NCBI GenBank assembly: GCA_022452145.1 | Contig: JAKURY010000011.1 | Span: 1 to 64,000 of the forward strand | Reading direction: 5' to 3' | DNA length: 64,000 nt | Source: Acidimicrobiales bacterium | GTDB taxonomy: Bacteria > Actinomycetota > Acidimicrobiia > Acidimicrobiales > MedAcidi-G1 | Part shown: positions 32,628 through 41,057 of the stretch, in pieces | Numbering within the stretch: position 1 is the first letter of the stretch | Layout of the letters: each line of letters starts with the position of its first letter | Translations under genes and position numbers: made by a program | Notes under the pieces: generated by a model | What the model saw: the letters and a program-made list of their open reading frames with translations, nothing else | What the model was told of the DNA's origin: nothing | Database searches by the model: none

Positions 32628-35472
32628 GCTGGCGTGCTCCTTCGGGATCGAGGTGGGCGTGGTGCTCCTGGACGGTGGCAGTTACGCGCCGTCCGTCGGC
32701 GAGCAGCACGGTGACGGACGTGCCGGCAGCTGCCAGCGAGGGATCCACCTGCGCCAGGCAGACCGACCTCCCCAGGTTCGGCGACATGCGGCTGGACGTG
32801 ATCCTTCCCATGATCCTGGCCGTGTCGCCGTCCACGATCTGGGAGGCCTCCGTCGGGACGATCGCGGGATCGTCGGTCTGGAGGCCGACCAGGATAGGAA
32901 GGTCACTCCGCTCATAGGCGGCCTTCAGCTCGGGCAGGCCGATGGTGTCCGGCTTGTCCAGCTTGACGAGGCCGCCGAGCCCGGCCGTCGGTGCCTTGCT
33001 GAGGCCGTCGGTGTCCTGGCCCACGATGTAGTGGCCCTTCTCGAGGCGCAGGATCCGCTGAGCCTCGACGCCGAACGGCGCACAGCCCAGGTCCGCGCCC
33101 TGCTCCAGGAGGGTCTCCCACACGTGGAGGGCATGGCCGGAGGGCACGTGTAGTTCGTATGAGAGCTCCCCGGTGAAGCCGATCCGCCAGATGATGCAGT
33201 CGGCCACGCCGGCCACCGTGCCGCGGCGCACACTGAAGTACGGGAAGCCGTCGCCCGAGAGGTCGACTCCCTCCACGATGCGTTCCAGGAGCGTGCGGCA
33301 GTTCGGGCCGGCCACGTTGATGCTGGTGAGTCCGCCGGTCACCGCGGTGACGTGCACGTCCCACTCGGGGTGGGCCGTCTGCAGCCAGTCCTCCAGCATC
33401 TCCCAGACCGCTCCGGCACCTGACGAGGTGCAGGTCATCAGCCAGTGGTCCTCGCCCAGGCGGGCGGTCACCCCGTCATCGGAGACGACGCCGTCCTCTG
33501 CGACCATGGTGCCGTAGCGGACCCGGCCGACGTCCAGCTTCGACCACTTGTTCACGTACACCAGCTCCAGGAGCTTGGAGACGTCGGGGCCGCGCAGGTC
33601 CAGCTTGCCCAGTGGGGTCACGTCGATCAGGCCGACGTTGGTCCTCACGTTGGCCGCCTCTGCCATGGCGTCTCCGTAGTGGTCCGGACGGACCCACTGT
33701 CCCGCCAACAGCGGGGAGGCGCCGTGGGCGTCGTGCCAGTCCTGGAGGGCGGAACGGCGCACCGGCTCGTGGATCCGACCAGCGAGCGCACCCAGCGAGA
33801 TGGGGGCGTACGGCGGGCGCCACACGGTGGTGCCGATCTCGGCCATGGAGACGCCGTTGGCTTCGGCCAGGACCGATGCGGCGTTGACCGTCTCCAACTT
33901 GCCCTGGGAGGGACCCATGGTCACGGTGGTGTACCTCTTCATGAGCTCGATGGAGTCGAAACCCTCCTTTGAGGCCTGGACGAGGTCCTTCGAGGACACG
34001 TCCTCGGAGAAGTCGACCATGCCGTGGGTGGTGCTGCGGTAACACTCGGGATGCGGCACACGGGCCAGCGGGGTCCGGTTGTCGACCCGTTCGGCTGGCT
34101 TCTCCCATGTGGGGGTGGCTGCCCGGGAGGTCTGCGAAACCCGGTCGTGGCGTCGTCGCAGTGCACGGTTGGCCGCCAACTCGCCGGTGGCCCGACCATG
34201 GGCAGTCAGCTCGGCGGTGGACCCGTCACCGGCTATGCCACCGGTGGCCAGGATGTTGTCGGGCAGGGAGTTGGAGAAGTAGCGGGCCGCCGATGCGTCG
34301 TACACGGGCCGGTCACCGCCCATGTTCAGCAGCGAGGTGGGCGCCGTCCAACCGGTCGCCGTTACCACCAGGTCGGCGTCAAGCGTCCGACCGTCGCTCA
34401 CGGTGACCTTCGAGGCCCGACCACGTCCCTCGACCGACACGATTCTCTCGCCCTTTCGGGCATCCAGCACGGCGACGATCTCCACGCCGACCCGCTCCAG
34501 GTCGGCCAGCGCAGCGTCACCGTCGGCGTTGGCGCTCAGGACCACTGCCCTTTTCCCCGGCTTGACGGCCCAGATGTTGATGAGCCGACGTACGGCACCG
34601 GAGAGCATGACACCCGGGGTGTCGTTGCCTGCGAACACGTACGGACGCTCAACCAGCCCGGGGGCGACGACCAGGACGCCGACCCGAGCCTTGATGAGGC
34701 GCTCGGGGGCAATGGCGTGGCTCCGCTGCATGATGGCGACCCAGTTGTGGTCGTAGCGGCCGGTCACCGTGGAGTCCACGAGGACCTCGATGCCGGCGTG
34801 TGCCCGGCAGGCCACCGCCAACTCGGCGCCCCTGGCCCGCTGGGCGTCATCACCCCAGAGGAGGTGGCCCCCCAGGTCGCCGTACTGCTCGACGAGGAGG
34901 ACCGATGCACCGGCATCGGCGGCGGCCAGCGCAGCCCCCATGCCGGCGGGGCCGCCACCGGCAACGAGGACGTCAGGGTGGACGTACCTCTTGTCGTAGG
35001 CGCCGTGCTTGCTGGTCTTCCAGTGGATCTCGCCACCCGGGGCGAACTTCTTCAGGACCTTCTGGTACACCGGCCACAGGAAGGCGGGGCGCATGAAGGT
35101 CTTGTAGTAGAAGCCCGCGGACAGGAAGCGCCCGACCAGCTGGTTCACGGCACCCAGGTCGAACCTGAGGCTGGGCCACACGTTCTGGGCGCTGACGACC
35201 ATGCCGGCCTCCAGGCGGCGGCTGCCCGCGCGGACGTTCGGCTCGTCACCGACCTGTACGAACAGGCTCGGATCCCAGTGGTCGGCGGTCAGGATGCCGC
35301 GCCTGCGGTGGTACTTCATGCTGCGCGAGAACACGTCGGCGCCGTCGGCGGCGATCGCCGAGGCGATGGTGTCGCCCTCGAAGCCGGTGACGGTCTTTCC
35401 GTTCCAGGTGAAGGACAGGCTCGAGGACCTGTCGATCACCTCGCCCGGCTGGGCGGTGAGCCGGTTGCTCAT
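32620..35472 (-). CDS. soxA: Sarcosine oxidase alpha subunit
   Basis: 950 residues, usual size. Domains: N-terminal ferredoxin-like part (10-100: SLSFTWNGKTVTGFEGDTIA), a pyridine-nucleotide-disulfide oxidoreductase domain with NAD site VLVAGGGPAGMGAALAAA (168-185), and a C-terminal aminomethyltransferase domain (about 570-950) that binds tetrahydrofolate. The enzyme demethylates sarcosine to glycine with oxygen and transfers the one-carbon unit to folate as 5,10-methylene-tetrahydrofolate. GGAGG lies 4 bases before the ATG; the start overlaps the soxD stop by ATGA and the gene overlaps soxG by 8 bases, so the subunits are co-translated. Confidence 0.95.
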   Translation of the reverse strand: MSNRLTAQPGEVIDRSSSLSFTWNGKTVTGFEGDTIASAIAADGADVFSRSMKYHRRRGILTADHWDPSLFVQVGDEPNVRAGSRRLEAGMVVSAQNVWPSLRFDLGAVNQLVGRFLSAGFYYKTFMRPAFLWPVYQKVLKKFAPGGEIHWKTSKHGAYDKRYVHPDVLVAGGGPAGMGAALAAADAGASVLLVEQYGDLGGHLLWGDDAQRARGAELAVACRAHAGIEVLVDSTVTGRYDHNWVAIMQRSHAIAPERLIKARVGVLVVAPGLVERPYVFAGNDTPGVMLSGAVRRLINIWAVKPGKRAVVLSANADGDAALADLERVGVEIVAVLDARKGERIVSVEGRGRASKVTVSDGRTLDADLVVTATGWTAPTSLLNMGGDRPVYDASAARYFSNSLPDNILATGGIAGDGSTAELTAHGRATGELAANRALRRRHDRVSQTSRAATPTWEKPAERVDNRTPLARVPHPECYRSTTHGMVDFSEDVSSKDLVQASKEGFDSIELMKRYTTVTMGPSQGKLETVNAASVLAEANGVSMAEIGTTVWRPPYAPISLGALAGRIHEPVRRSALQDWHDAHGASPLLAGQWVRPDHYGDAMAEAANVRTNVGLIDVTPLGKLDLRGPDVSKLLELVYVNKWSKLDVGRVRYGTMVAEDGVVSDDGVTARLGEDHWLMTCTSSGAGAVWEMLEDWLQTAHPEWDVHVTAVTGGLTSINVAGPNCRTLLERIVEGVDLSGDGFPYFSVRRGTVAGVADCIIWRIGFTGELSYELHVPSGHALHVWETLLEQGADLGCAPFGVEAQRILRLEKGHYIVGQDTDGLSKAPTAGLGGLVKLDKPDTIGLPELKAAYERSDLPILVGLQTDDPAIVPTEASQIVDGDTARIMGRITSSRMSPNLGRSVCLAQVDPSLAAAGTSVTVLLADGRRVTATVQEHHAHLDPEGARQRV

Positions 35473-35717
35473 GACGCCTCCTGACCGCGGATCTCGTTGG
35501 TAGCGGTGTTGCGCTCGATGGTGAAGTACCGGCGGCATCCGCCCCGGCAGTACCAGGTCTCGGTGACCCAGCCCGCGGGGTTCTCCCTCATGTAGAGGTA
35601 TTCACGCCACTCGACCAGCGATGTCGTCGAGGGATCGGGGCGGGCCATCAGCTCGCCGCAGTTCCGGAGGTCGCCGGAGTTCCGGGGACCACAGTTTGGA
35701 CATGGAACAACGATCAT
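35469..35717 (-). CDS. soxD: Sarcosine oxidase delta subunit
   Basis: 82 residues, usual for SoxD (about 80-100). Zinc-binding cysteines are Cys6 and Cys9 in VPCPNCGPRNSGD and Cys57 and Cys61 in WYCRGGCRRYFTIERN, with the conserved WREYLYMRENPAG helix between. The delta subunit binds zinc and seals the folate channel of the complex. The ATG shares a base with the soxB stop (TGATG) and the stop overlaps soxA, consistent with strict stoichiometry. Confidence 0.95.
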   Translation of the reverse strand: MIVVPCPNCGPRNSGDLRNCGELMARPDPSTTSLVEWREYLYMRENPAGWVTETWYCRGGCRRYFTIERNTATNEIRGQEAS

Positions 35718-37006
35718 CAGTGACCCACCGCCGCAGCGCCCTTTTCACCAACGAGGTCTCCGTGGGTGAAGCGCTCGATTCCGAACGGGGAGATCAGGTC
35801 CGCAGTGCGGCCGGTGGCGATCGTCTCCGCCAGGGTTTCGCCGGCCACCGGCCCGGCCTTGAATCCGTAGGTGCCCCAGCCGACGTCGACCAAATAGCCT
35901 TCGACGGGCGTGAATCCCATTACGGGTGAATAGTCCGGGGTCATGTCGCACAACCCCGACCACTGGCGCAGCAGGCGCATCTTGGAGATGCCCGGCATGA
36001 GCTCCAGCACGTGACCGGCAAGTTCCTCTGTGAACTCGAGTGTGCCGTTGACCCGGTAGGTGCCGACCGGGTCCACCGATGCGCCGAACACGAGCTCGCC
36101 GCGGTCGGTCTGGCTGACGTAGACGTGCAGCGATCCGGAGACCACCACGGTCGGCAGGAACACCTTGCAGGGTTCCGTGACGGCGGCCTGCAACGGGTGG
36201 GTGGTGATGGGCAGCGGCACGCCGGCCATGTTGGAGATGAGCGACGCCCAGCCGGCCGTGCAGTTCACGACCATCGGAGCGCTGATGTCACCGCGGCTGG
36301 TCCTAACGCCGGTGACCTTGCCACCGGGGCCCTTGCCACCAGGGCCGGAGCCGCCCTCGACGTTGATGTCGAGGACCTCGGTCTCCTGGATGATGTGGAT
36401 GCCGTGGTGGTCGGCACCGCGTGCGTAGCCCCAGACCACTGCGTCGTGGCGGACGATGCCGCCTGGCGGGTGGTGGAGTGCCCCCAGGATCGGGTAGCGG
36501 GTGTTCGCCGAGACGTCGAGGCTGGGTGCCTGCTTCTTGACCTCCTGCGGATCGATGACGCTGGAGTCGATGCCCTGGAGCTTGTTGACCTCGGCCCTCC
36601 AGTGCATGGTGCGCAGCGCGGAGTCGGTGTGGGCCAGCGTGAGGTGGCCTCGTTCGGAGAACATGATGTTCAGGTTCAGGTCGGTAGCCATTGTCCGGTA
36701 CAGCTCGAGCGAGCGGTCGTAGAAGGCCACACCCTCGGGCGTGAGGTAGTTGGAGCGCACGATGGCGGTGTTTCGGCCCGACCCGCCTCCACCGACGTAG
36801 CCCTTGTCGAGCACGGCCACGTTCGTGATGCCGTGGTTCGCGGCCAGGTAGTAGGCCGTGGCGAGGCCGTGCAGGCCGGCGCCGACAATGACGACGTCGT
36901 AGGAGTCACGCATCTCGGGGCGGCGCCACATCCTGGGCCAGTCGCCTCGTGTCAGGCCGTGCTTGATCAGCGCGCCTGCTGAGTACTTCGGGGGTCGCTT
37001 CCCCAT
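35717..37006 (-). CDS. soxB: Sarcosine oxidase beta subunit
   Basis: 429 residues. FAD motif VVIVGAGLHGLATAYYLA (38-55), SGRNTAIVRSNYLTPEG (76-92) and His187 in GGIVRHDAVVWGYARG, which corresponds to the residue that carries covalent FMN in characterised enzymes. The C-terminal GYLVDVGWGTYGFKAGP is also typical. It oxidises sarcosine to an imine and sends electrons to oxygen via FMN. A loop near residue 222 carries GGSGPGGKGPGGK, a low-complexity insertion. It follows the Rieske gene by only 3 bases, so both are one operon. Confidence 0.95.
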   Translation of the reverse strand: MGKRPPKYSAGALIKHGLTRGDWPRMWRRPEMRDSYDVVIVGAGLHGLATAYYLAANHGITNVAVLDKGYVGGGGSGRNTAIVRSNYLTPEGVAFYDRSLELYRTMATDLNLNIMFSERGHLTLAHTDSALRTMHWRAEVNKLQGIDSSVIDPQEVKKQAPSLDVSANTRYPILGALHHPPGGIVRHDAVVWGYARGADHHGIHIIQETEVLDINVEGGSGPGGKGPGGKVTGVRTSRGDISAPMVVNCTAGWASLISNMAGVPLPITTHPLQAAVTEPCKVFLPTVVVSGSLHVYVSQTDRGELVFGASVDPVGTYRVNGTLEFTEELAGHVLELMPGISKMRLLRQWSGLCDMTPDYSPVMGFTPVEGYLVDVGWGTYGFKAGPVAGETLAETIATGRTADLISPFGIERFTHGDLVGEKGAAAVGH

Positions 37007-37009
37007 GGG

Positions 37010-38284
37010 CTAATTCCCTTTCCTTGCCTGGCTCTCGAACGTGCGCCACGGCAGCGGGTTGACCCCGGTGCCGTAGAGCGGCTGGTCGTCTGATTCGTCA
37101 CCGTCGGGGATCCGGGAGATCGCGTTGAACCGGTCGGCGAGCATGTTGTGGAACCGGTGCAGAGGTTCCTCGAAGCGGGGGGACAGGCGGCCCGGCGTGT
37201 AGCCGCCGTTTGCCAGGCCCCGCTGTCCCCGTTGGACGATGTCGATGTCCTCGGCGTTGACGTCCAGCCAGAAGTCCCGGGTGAGGGCGAAGTCCTCGTC
37301 GGCCACGTAGTCCGTGGACGGGGGCAGCAGCCAGGTACAGGTCTCGCGGGTGGTGCCCGGAGAGACGGGGTCCAGGCGCATCACGAATACGTGGTTGGGA
37401 AGGATGCTGAGCAGCACGTTCGGGAACAGTGCGATGAACCGACCGCTGGCCGAGTTGGACGGGTCGAGGCCCTCGGCAGGCGGCATGGCCACCCAGTCGC
37501 CTCGCTCGTCGCTGGAGATCGGCGTGGTGGTCTGCCCGCAGTACATTCCGCCGCCCTGGTAGCGGTAGTGGTCTTGGACCCGGGAGACCTTGGCGAGCTC
37601 CGGGTGGATCCAGCGCAGGTGGTAGTACTCCTGGAAGTTCTCCGAGACGAGCTTCCAGTTGGCGTCGATCTCCATGGTCAGGGTGTGGTGGCTGCGCCAG
37701 TCGGCGAACCGGTAGCCGGCCAGGCGCTGGCCGAGGTCACCGAACCACTCGTGGATCGGCTGCGTCTCGTCCGACAGGCAGACGAACAGCAGGCACTGCC
37801 AGGTGGCGATCCGGACCGTGTGCAGGCCGAAGTCGGCCGGGTCGAAGCAGTCCACGCCCGCCTCGGCGAACTGTGGAGTGGCCACCAGGTCGCCGTCCAG
37901 GTCGTAGCCCCATCGGTGGTACGGGCAACGGATGGTGCGGCCCAGGGTGCAGTCCTCGGCGAGCAGTTCGGTGCCCCGGTGTCGACAGGCGTTCAGGAAC
38001 GCCCGCAGCTCACCCGAGGCATTGCGGGTGACGATCACGGATCGCCCGGCCACCGTGCGCACGATGGCGCTGCCCGGTGCGTCCAGCTCGTCGTGGACGC
38101 CGACGCACACCCAGGAGGTGGCGAACACCCGCTCCTGCTCGACGTCGAAGAATGACCGGTCGGCGTAGGCGGCGGCCGGGAGGGCGTGTGCCTCCAGCAT
38201 GGGGCGACGGGTACCGACCCAGGCCTCCTCGGAAGCCCAGGGGGATGCAGCAGTGGCGCTCAGCGCTTCGTTTCGTGTGCTCAT
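37010..38284 (-). CDS. Rieske non-heme iron oxygenase alpha subunit, glycine betaine demethylase-like
   Basis: 424 residues, like GbcA and stachydrine demethylase. Rieske cluster: Cys100 and His102 in NACRHRGTEL, Cys120 and His123 in RCPYHRWGYDLDG. The mononuclear iron site has His222 and His227 in ENFQEYYHLRWIHPEL and an acidic ligand in the DVNAEDIDIVQ region. Such enzymes remove a methyl from a quaternary amine as formaldehyde. Direct coupling to soxBDAG supports glycine betaine or a related betaine as substrate. The reductase partner (GbcB type) is not in the window, so electrons must come from a protein encoded elsewhere. Confidence 0.88.
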   Translation of the reverse strand: MSTRNEALSATAASPWASEEAWVGTRRPMLEAHALPAAAYADRSFFDVEQERVFATSWVCVGVHDELDAPGSAIVRTVAGRSVIVTRNASGELRAFLNACRHRGTELLAEDCTLGRTIRCPYHRWGYDLDGDLVATPQFAEAGVDCFDPADFGLHTVRIATWQCLLFVCLSDETQPIHEWFGDLGQRLAGYRFADWRSHHTLTMEIDANWKLVSENFQEYYHLRWIHPELAKVSRVQDHYRYQGGGMYCGQTTTPISSDERGDWVAMPPAEGLDPSNSASGRFIALFPNVLLSILPNHVFVMRLDPVSPGTTRETCTWLLPPSTDYVADEDFALTRDFWLDVNAEDIDIVQRGQRGLANGGYTPGRLSPRFEEPLHRFHNMLADRFNAISRIPDGDESDDQPLYGTGVNPLPWRTFESQARKGN

Positions 38285-38341
38285 AGGCGCGGGTGCCGCG
38301 GCTCACCGGCTACGGCGGGACGACGGTACGCGTGCTTTCAC

Positions 38342-38367
38342 TCCTTGTAAAGGATGAGTAATCTCAT
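38342..38367. promoter_or_regulatory. Two adjacent palindromes between Rieske gene and LysR gene
   Basis: The first palindrome is tcctt-gta-aagga (38342-38354); the second is atgag-taat-ctcat (38354-38367), sharing one base with it. They lie 57 bases before the Rieske start and immediately upstream of the lysR ATG (38374). This is the position expected for LysR autoregulation and activation of the divergent operon. No convincing promoter boxes were seen. Confidence 0.55.
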
Positions 38368-38373
38368 GGATGC

Positions 38374-39294
38374 ATGAAAGAGATCGATACCCCCGCCACC
38401 AGCGACCTCCCGTCCATCCAGGGGCTGACGACTTTTGCCATCGTGGCCAGGCACCACAGCTTCTCCAGTGCCGCCGACGAGCTCGAGGTGGGGCAGTCGG
38501 CGATCAGCCATGCCATCCGACAGTTGGAGAGGTGGTTCGGATGCGCCCTATTCGAGAGGGACCACCGCGGGATCAGCCTCACCGAGGCGGGCCGGATCCT
38601 GGCCGACGGCGTCGGAGCCGGCCTAACCCGTGTACACCAGGCCGTCCGCGACGTCCAGCACCTGCACGACGGAGCCACCGAGGTGGTGACCATCTCGGTC
38701 TCCACGGCGACGGCCAGCGGCTGGCTCATGCCACTCCTGGCACGGTTCAAGGCGGCCCACTCCGAGATCGACGTGCGCTGTGTCACCACCGACTCCGACC
38801 GGAACTTCGACACCGGCACGGTTGATCTGTTCATCCCGGTCGGCCGGGCCCGATGGCCGGGCTGCCAGCGGTGGGCCCTGATGGATGAGACCGTCTATCC
38901 GGTCTGCAGCCCCAAGTACGCCGACTCGATCGGCAAGCGTCCCTGGAGCCTCGCTGTCCTGATGGGAGCGGAGCTGCTGACCCTGCAGGAACGCCACCGG
39001 TCGCGCATGCGCTGGTCGGAGTGGTTCCGGGCCGTAGGCATTGGCGTCCCCGAGGGAATGGGGGAGGAGATCACAAACGACTACACCGTCCTGCTGCACG
39101 CCGCCATGGAGGGCCAGGGGGTGGGCCTCGGCTGGCACCACCTGGTGGACGACATGGTGGTACGGGGGATGCTCGTCCGACCGGTACTCGAGTCCGTGAC
39201 CACCGACGAGCCGATGTGGTTGAACGCCCCCGCCGGACGGACGCTGACCTCGGCTACCGAGGCCCTCCGGGACTGGCTTGTCGCCCACGCCTGA
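38374..39294 (+). CDS. LysR-family transcriptional regulator (GcvA-like)
   Basis: 306 residues, normal LysR size. N-terminal winged helix (about 14-73): LTTFAIVARHHSFSSAADEL, QSAISHAIRQLERWFGCALF and GISLTEAGRIL. The effector domain (about 100-300) resembles the GcvA/AmpR group, with VDLFIPVGRARWPG and HAAMEGQGVGLGWHHL. It is divergent from the Rieske-sox operon across 89 bases holding two palindromes, so it is the probable regulator of betaine/sarcosine use, with a betaine, sarcosine or glycine as the likely effector. The effector identity is inference. Confidence 0.92.
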   Translation: MKEIDTPATSDLPSIQGLTTFAIVARHHSFSSAADELEVGQSAISHAIRQLERWFGCALFERDHRGISLTEAGRILADGVGAGLTRVHQAVRDVQHLHDGATEVVTISVSTATASGWLMPLLARFKAAHSEIDVRCVTTDSDRNFDTGTVDLFIPVGRARWPGCQRWALMDETVYPVCSPKYADSIGKRPWSLAVLMGAELLTLQERHRSRMRWSEWFRAVGIGVPEGMGEEITNDYTVLLHAAMEGQGVGLGWHHLVDDMVVRGMLVRPVLESVTTDEPMWLNAPAGRTLTSATEALRDWLVAHA

Positions 39295-39359
39295 GTGCCC
39301 GGGCGTGGAGCCCCGGGCCGTATCCGTACCCCGTCGGCCGAGCAGCCTAGGGTGGGTCG

Positions 39360-39983
39360 ATGCCCGAGCTCCATGTCGTCGACCACCCGTTGGTCGCCCA
39401 CAAGCTGACCCAGATGCGCCGGGACACCACCTCCAGCGAGCGGTTTCGACGGCTCCTTACCGAGACCAGCCTGCTGCTGACCTACGAGGTGACCCGGGAG
39501 CTGGCGCTGCGCGACGTGCGCATAACGACGCCGTTGACCCAGACCGACCAGCCGGAGCTGGTCGCCGAGCCTGTGGTGATCTCGATCCTGAGGGCCGGCA
39601 ACGGCCTGTTGGACGGTGTTCTGCAGGTCCTCCCGTCGGCCCGGGTTGGCCACGTGGGCCTCTACCGTGACCATGAGACCCTTGAGGCGGTCGAGTACTA
39701 CTGCAAGTTCCCGCCGCTGGAGGGCCGGATGGCCATTGTGGTGGACCCCATGCTGGCCACCGGCAACTCGGCCATCGCTGCCCTCGACCGGGTGATGGCC
39801 GGAAACCCCTCGGCAATCCGCTTCCTCTGCCTGCTGGCGGCCCCGGAGGGCATCGCCGCCCTCCACGACGCCCATCCGGACGTGGCCATCTGGACCGCAG
39901 CGGTCGACGAATGCCTGAACGAGGTGGGATACATCGTCCCGGGCCTCGGAGACGCCGGCGACCGGATCTTCGGGACGACCTGA
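39360..39983 (+). CDS. upp: Uracil phosphoribosyltransferase
   Basis: 207 residues, standard Upp length. Starts [20 protein letters not shown], with [18 protein letters not shown] (71-88) and the PRPP-binding loop [18 protein letters not shown] (125-142); the uracil-binding end has [18 protein letters not shown]. It salvages uracil to UMP with PRPP in the cytoplasm. Ends one base before the first codon of the deacetylase frame, so the two may share a transcript, though their functions are unrelated. Confidence 0.96.
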   Translation: MPELHVVDHPLVAHKLTQMRRDTTSSERFRRLLTETSLLLTYEVTRELALRDVRITTPLTQTDQPELVAEPVVISILRAGNGLLDGVLQVLPSARVGHVGLYRDHETLEAVEYYCKFPPLEGRMAIVVDPMLATGNSAIAALDRVMAGNPSAIRFLCLLAAPEGIAALHDAHPDVAIWTAAVDECLNEVGYIVPGLGDAGDRIFGTT

Positions 39984-39984
39984 C

Positions 39985-41013
39985 ATCCGGCACCGCCTCC
40001 GGTCCCTCGTCCTGCTGCTGGCGGTAGCACTCCTGGCCATACCCGCCACCGGCCACGCTGTCCCCGCATCAGCAGCAGGTGTGGGCACCCCCACAGACAC
40101 CAGCCTCCCGGAACCCGTCGGCCGGGATCCTGGGGTCGTCTACCTCACGTTCGACGACGGACCCGACCAGATGCTGACACCGCTTCTCCTGGACCTCCTG
40201 GACCGGCACGGGGCCCGTGCCTCCTTCTTCCCCCTGGGTCGCAACCTGGAACCCCGCTGGGGGGAGGAGGAGGTCCAGGACCTCCTGAGCCGCGGGCACA
40301 CGGTCGGCAACCATTCCTGGAACCACCGGCGGATGGCCGACATGCATCCGTGGGCCGTGGCCGCGGACCTGGACAGCACATCGAGCCTGGTCGAGTATTT
40401 GGGAGGCTTCCGCCCGAGCTGCTTCCGGGCCCCCTACGGCAACCGAAACGAGGTCGTGGATGCCGTGGCCGGAAGCCTGGGGATGGTCCATGTCGGTTGG
40501 ACGGCGGACCCCCAGGAGTGGCGGGACCCATGGGTACCGGTGGCGTTGGCCTACCTGGCCAACGAGCGCCACGACGGCTCGGTGGTCCTCCTCCACGACC
40601 GCAAGTGGTTGGCCCTGCACATCGTGGCCGAGGTCCTGCCGGCCTTCATTGCCGACGGCTGGCGGTTCGAGGCCCTGCCGGCCTGCCGGCCCGCCGCCGA
40701 ACGTGAGGCCCGGATCGCCACCCGTGGACCCGGCGACGTCCCCGTTGGCCTCGTGGAACGGGTCTGGCGATCCGGGGGGGTGGTGCACATCAGTGGATGG
40801 GCGTTCGACGCCGACGCCCCGGACGGCGGACTGGAGTTGGTCGTGGCCGGGGGCCCCGTCCCTACCGTGCTCGGAGCGACGACCACAGACCATGACTTCC
40901 ACATCATGGTCGGGGACCATGATCCCGGTGGACCGATCTGCCTCTGGGCCCGCAACGCCGGTCGCTCCCGCCATGACGCCTCGCTGGGCTGCCACCTGCC
41001 GGAGCTACCCTGA
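39985..41013 (+). CDS. Secreted polysaccharide deacetylase with C-terminal beta-sandwich
   Basis: 342 residues if translation starts at ATC 39985. That frame codes a clear signal peptide, RHRLRSLVLLLAVALLAIP then an AHA-like cleavage region (ATGHAVPASA), yet it has no ATG, GTG or TTG upstream of GTG 40081, which would delete the peptide. The NodB domain has TFDDGP (55-60), the zinc pair in HSWNH (110-114), RAPYG (148-152) and LLHD (202-205), so deacetylase residues are complete. A C-terminal domain with VHISGWAFDADAPDGG follows (about 255-340), seen in other actinobacterial wall enzymes. It probably removes acetyl groups from peptidoglycan or another N-acetylated glycan outside the membrane. 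The start is uncertain. Confidence 0.82.
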   Translation: MRHRLRSLVLLLAVALLAIPATGHAVPASAAGVGTPTDTSLPEPVGRDPGVVYLTFDDGPDQMLTPLLLDLLDRHGARASFFPLGRNLEPRWGEEEVQDLLSRGHTVGNHSWNHRRMADMHPWAVAADLDSTSSLVEYLGGFRPSCFRAPYGNRNEVVDAVAGSLGMVHVGWTADPQEWRDPWVPVALAYLANERHDGSVVLLHDRKWLALHIVAEVLPAFIADGWRFEALPACRPAAEREARIATRGPGDVPVGLVERVWRSGGVVHISGWAFDADAPDGGLELVVAGGPVPTVLGATTTDHDFHIMVGDHDPGGPICLWARNAGRSRHDASLGCHLPELP

Positions 41014-41057
41014 CCGGAACGGGGTTCGGCGGCGCCGCCTCCCTACGCTCTGGAACC

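Noticed and set aside
34024-35484. Long plus-strand open frame of about 486 codons opposite soxA
   Set aside because: It is antisense to a gene with complete sarcosine oxidase motifs; high-GC codon bias keeps the opposite frame open. Its translation shows no family pattern.
36318-36360. Gly/Lys repeat in soxB as a possible frameshift scar
   Set aside because: The insertion is in frame, the flanking sequence matches the family and the protein ends normally, so it is a loop extension only.
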